Shown piece after piece: positions 11,551-13,249 of a stretch of 13,249 nucleotides of DNA. Under the pieces are notes generated by a model that was given only the letters and a program-made list of their open reading frames with translations, had not been told where the DNA came from and searched no databases. The position numbers and the translations under genes are program-made. Each line of letters starts with the position of its first letter. Position 1 is the stretch's first letter. Source of the DNA: Candidatus Campylobacter infans (GTDB lineage: Bacteria > Campylobacterota > Campylobacteria > Campylobacterales > Campylobacteraceae); the NCBI GenBank assembly GCA_009827235.1, contig SPMW01000038.1, positions 1 to 13,249 on the forward strand, given 5' to 3'.

Positions 11551-12546
11551 ATGAAAAATTTATTTAATAACGACCTAAACCAAACTGAGCTTTTTAAACA
11601 GCCAGCAAATAATGAAAATTTCGATGAAATAGAGCGCGCGCTAAACTCAAAACGCGAGCAAAAAGTGCTTACAATTTCTTTTGTTTTTTGTATAGTTTTG
11701 GCGATTTTGGGCTTGATTTTTGGTGTGCGGACGCATTCATCGGCTATTATTTTTGATGCTTTGGTGTCGCTTATAAACTCTGTGCTTACGCTGTTTTCAG
11801 CCGTAACGGCGCGCCTAGTGTATAAGCAAGGCAATGATAATTTTCAATTTGGCTTTGGCGGGCTTGAAAATATGACAAATATATTAAAGGCCTTGGTTTT
11901 GATAGGGATTTGCGTTTATGGCTTTTTTACCGGGCTTGGGGCTTTGGTAAATGGTGGGAGAGAAACCGAGCAAGGCGATGCGTTTTTGTTTAATGTGCTG
12001 TGCTTTATCGTGGCTCTTGGCTTGTTTTTTTATGAGCGATATTGGGCTAGGCGGCTTGGCTCTGGGCTGATTGGGGTTGATAGCTTGGAGTGGTTTAGCG
12101 ATATTTTATTGTATTTGGGCGCTGGGGTGGCTTTTGGGCTTAGTGTGTGGTTTAATCCATCGTGGGCGCATTTGGTAGATCCTGCGCTACTTTGCGTGCT
12201 TTCAAGCTTGATAATCATCGCGCCTATTTGGGTGCTAATCAAAAACGCGGCTCAATTATTATTATACGCGCCACAAGAATTTTGCGATGATGTAGAAAAT
12301 ATAATGCAAACAATATGCGATAAATACGGCTTTATAGATTATAGAAGGCGCGTTGGCTCGCAGGGGAGATTTTATTTTTTGGTGCTTGATTTGCTAATAC
12401 CAGCAGCAAATGACTTGCGCGTAAGCGAGCTAGACGGCCTGCGCGATGAAATCAAAATGGCGATTGAAAATAAAATAAAAGATGAAAAAGAGCTAAACAT
12501 TATAATTAGCTTTACGCATGAGAGAAAATGGGCTAGGGTTGATTAG
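11551..12546 (+). CDS. CDF (cation diffusion facilitator) family transporter
   Basis: A 331-residue inner-membrane protein. A soluble N-terminus (1-38) is followed by about six helices (about 40-58, 64-90, 110-133, 145-162, 173-200, 205-233) and a cytoplasmic C-terminal domain (about 240-331). The helix-2 wording SSAIIFDALVSLINSVLTLF and helix-5 VDSLEWFSDILLYLGAGVAF are those of CDF exporters. In well-studied CDF zinc transporters the transport site is D-x3-D in helix 2 and H-x3-D in helix 5; here the matching residues are D69/S73 and E180/D184, so specificity may differ from zinc. GGAT about ten bases upstream supports the ATG. It is divergent from the TauE-like gene and follows a repeat-rich leader. 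The C-terminal domain is longer than in typical members and is less certain. Confidence 0.78.
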   Translation: MKNLFNNDLNQTELFKQPANNENFDEIERALNSKREQKVLTISFVFCIVLAILGLIFGVRTHSSAIIFDALVSLINSVLTLFSAVTARLVYKQGNDNFQFGFGGLENMTNILKALVLIGICVYGFFTGLGALVNGGRETEQGDAFLFNVLCFIVALGLFFYERYWARRLGSGLIGVDSLEWFSDILLYLGAGVAFGLSVWFNPSWAHLVDPALLCVLSSLIIIAPIWVLIKNAAQLLLYAPQEFCDDVENIMQTICDKYGFIDYRRRVGSQGRFYFLVLDLLIPAANDLRVSELDGLRDEIKMAIENKIKDEKELNIIISFTHERKWARVD

Positions 12547-12691
12547 GCGGAGTTTGGCGCGGATTTGGCGCGCGGATTTTGGCGGGCTAATTTTAAAATT
12601 TGGTTTTTAGTTTTTTGGGCTTTTAAGCTCTTAGCGAATTTTGGCGCGCGAATTCTTGGCGTAAATTTTAAAAATAGGGCGAATTTTTGGT

Positions 12692-12796
12692 GCGTGAGTT
12701 TAAGGCAAATTTTAAAATCAGGCGTAATGTTTGCGCCCAGTTTTTGCGCCCAGAATTTAAAATAAAATTAAAAAATTTTGCGCGATTTTAAAATTT
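12692..12796. repeat. 105-bp direct repeat, copy 1
   Basis: Starts GCGTGAGTTTAAGGC and ends CGCGATTTTAAAATTT. It is identical to 13138-13242 except for one base (T at 12745, C at 13191). It contains GCGCCCAG twice and an inverted copy of the TTTTATTTTAAATTCTGGGC core. Confidence 0.9.
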
Positions 12797-13137
12797 GATT
12801 TTTTGCTTTTTAGTGCTTTAAACTCTTAGCGGGTTTTGGCGTGGCGCGGATTTTAAAATTTTATTTTTAGTAGATTTTTGCGCGCGAGTTCTTGGTGGAT
12901 TTTTGGTGTGGTGAGCACGGAATTCTTGGTGTGTGTGGCGTGAATTTGGCGGGCGAATTTTCGGTGTGGCGCGAATTTGGTGGGCGAATTTTGGCGAACG
13001 CTCGGGCGCAAGGTGCGCCGTGTGTGGCGAGGATTTTAAAATTTGGCGAATTTTTGGTGCAAATTTCGCGCTGAAAATTTAAAATAAAGTTTAAAATTTG
13101 GAGCGTTTTAAAATTTGGCTTTTTGGCAGATTTTGGC

Positions 13138-13242
13138 GCGTGAGTTTAAGGCAAATTTTAAAATCAGGCGTAATGTTTGCGCCCAGTTTTCGCGCCCAGA
13201 ATTTAAAATAAAATTAAAAAATTTTGCGCGATTTTAAAATTT
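13138..13242. repeat. 105-bp direct repeat, copy 2
   Basis: Second copy, 446 bases downstream of the first. Its right half (13189-13243) is nearly the reverse complement of 5-61, so the window begins and ends in inverted copies of one repeat. Confidence 0.9.
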
Positions 13243-13249
13243 TGGCAAA

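Larger units (their letters stand above)
12547..13249. repeat. Non-coding repeat region at the right end
   Basis: About 700 bases without a credible gene. It is filled with AAATTTTAAAATTT palindromes and GGCGCG blocks, strand-biased (G over C). It contains inverted counterparts of the left-hand intergenic repeats: 12590-12660 and 12794-12844 match 3453-3510 reversed. It also holds the 105-bp direct repeat listed separately. Open frames here are repeat shadows. Confidence 0.75.

Noticed and set aside
12565..13074. Two 60-66-codon frames at the right end
   Set aside because: Trp/Phe/Gly/Ala-rich low-complexity products of the inverted repeat family, with no ribosome site or conserved motif.

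Overview
The window looks like chromosome from a Campylobacter-type epsilonproteobacterium. It is AT-rich, with very many AAATTTTAAAATTT-type palindromes and GCGC-rich intergenic repeats. Shine-Dalgarno sites of the AAAGGA type precede most genes, -10 boxes are close to TATAAT with weak -35 elements, and there is a large S-layer/RTX-type protein of the kind known in Campylobacter. I cannot name the species.

Layout. (1) 1-175: an intergenic repeat and a promoter. (2) 176-1796, plus strand: a two-gene unit of an ABC-type AAA ATPase and a small protein with a PD-(D/E)xK-like nuclease signature; this is the best candidate for an undescribed defence-type system. (3) 2085-2201, plus: a 38-residue single-pass membrane protein. 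(4) 2437-4827, minus: a Fic protein whose catalytic His is Gln, a ribbon-helix-helix/RelE toxin-antitoxin operon, a decayed fragment of a related relE start, and a zeta-toxin-like kinase. (5) 4921-8498, minus: a 1175-residue repeat-rich protein with an N-terminal DUF4214-like domain and three RTX-like blocks, ending in a hairpin terminator and preceded by a leader of about 145 nt. (6) 8650-8982: a divergent promoter region with a G/T-rich tandem repeat. (7) 8983-9884, plus: two tandem paralogous small proteins, the second overlapping a second RelE-type toxin. (8) 10015-10493, minus: hicAB, flanked on both sides by copies of a short repeat. (9) 10630-11295, minus: a TauE/DsbD-like membrane protein, divergent from (10) 11551-12546, plus: a CDF-family transporter preceded by AT-rich tandem repeats carrying two 14-codon mini-ORFs. 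(11) 12547-13249: non-coding repeats including a 105-bp direct repeat.

Taken together this is an accessory region: a surface-protein gene embedded among toxin-antitoxin and toxin-like genes (Fic, RelE x2, zeta, HicAB) and one possible defence pair. The same intergenic repeat family occurs forward in the left 4.2 kb and inverted in the right 0.7 kb, so the segment between could be prone to rearrangement. No rRNA, tRNA, transposase or CRISPR array was seen.
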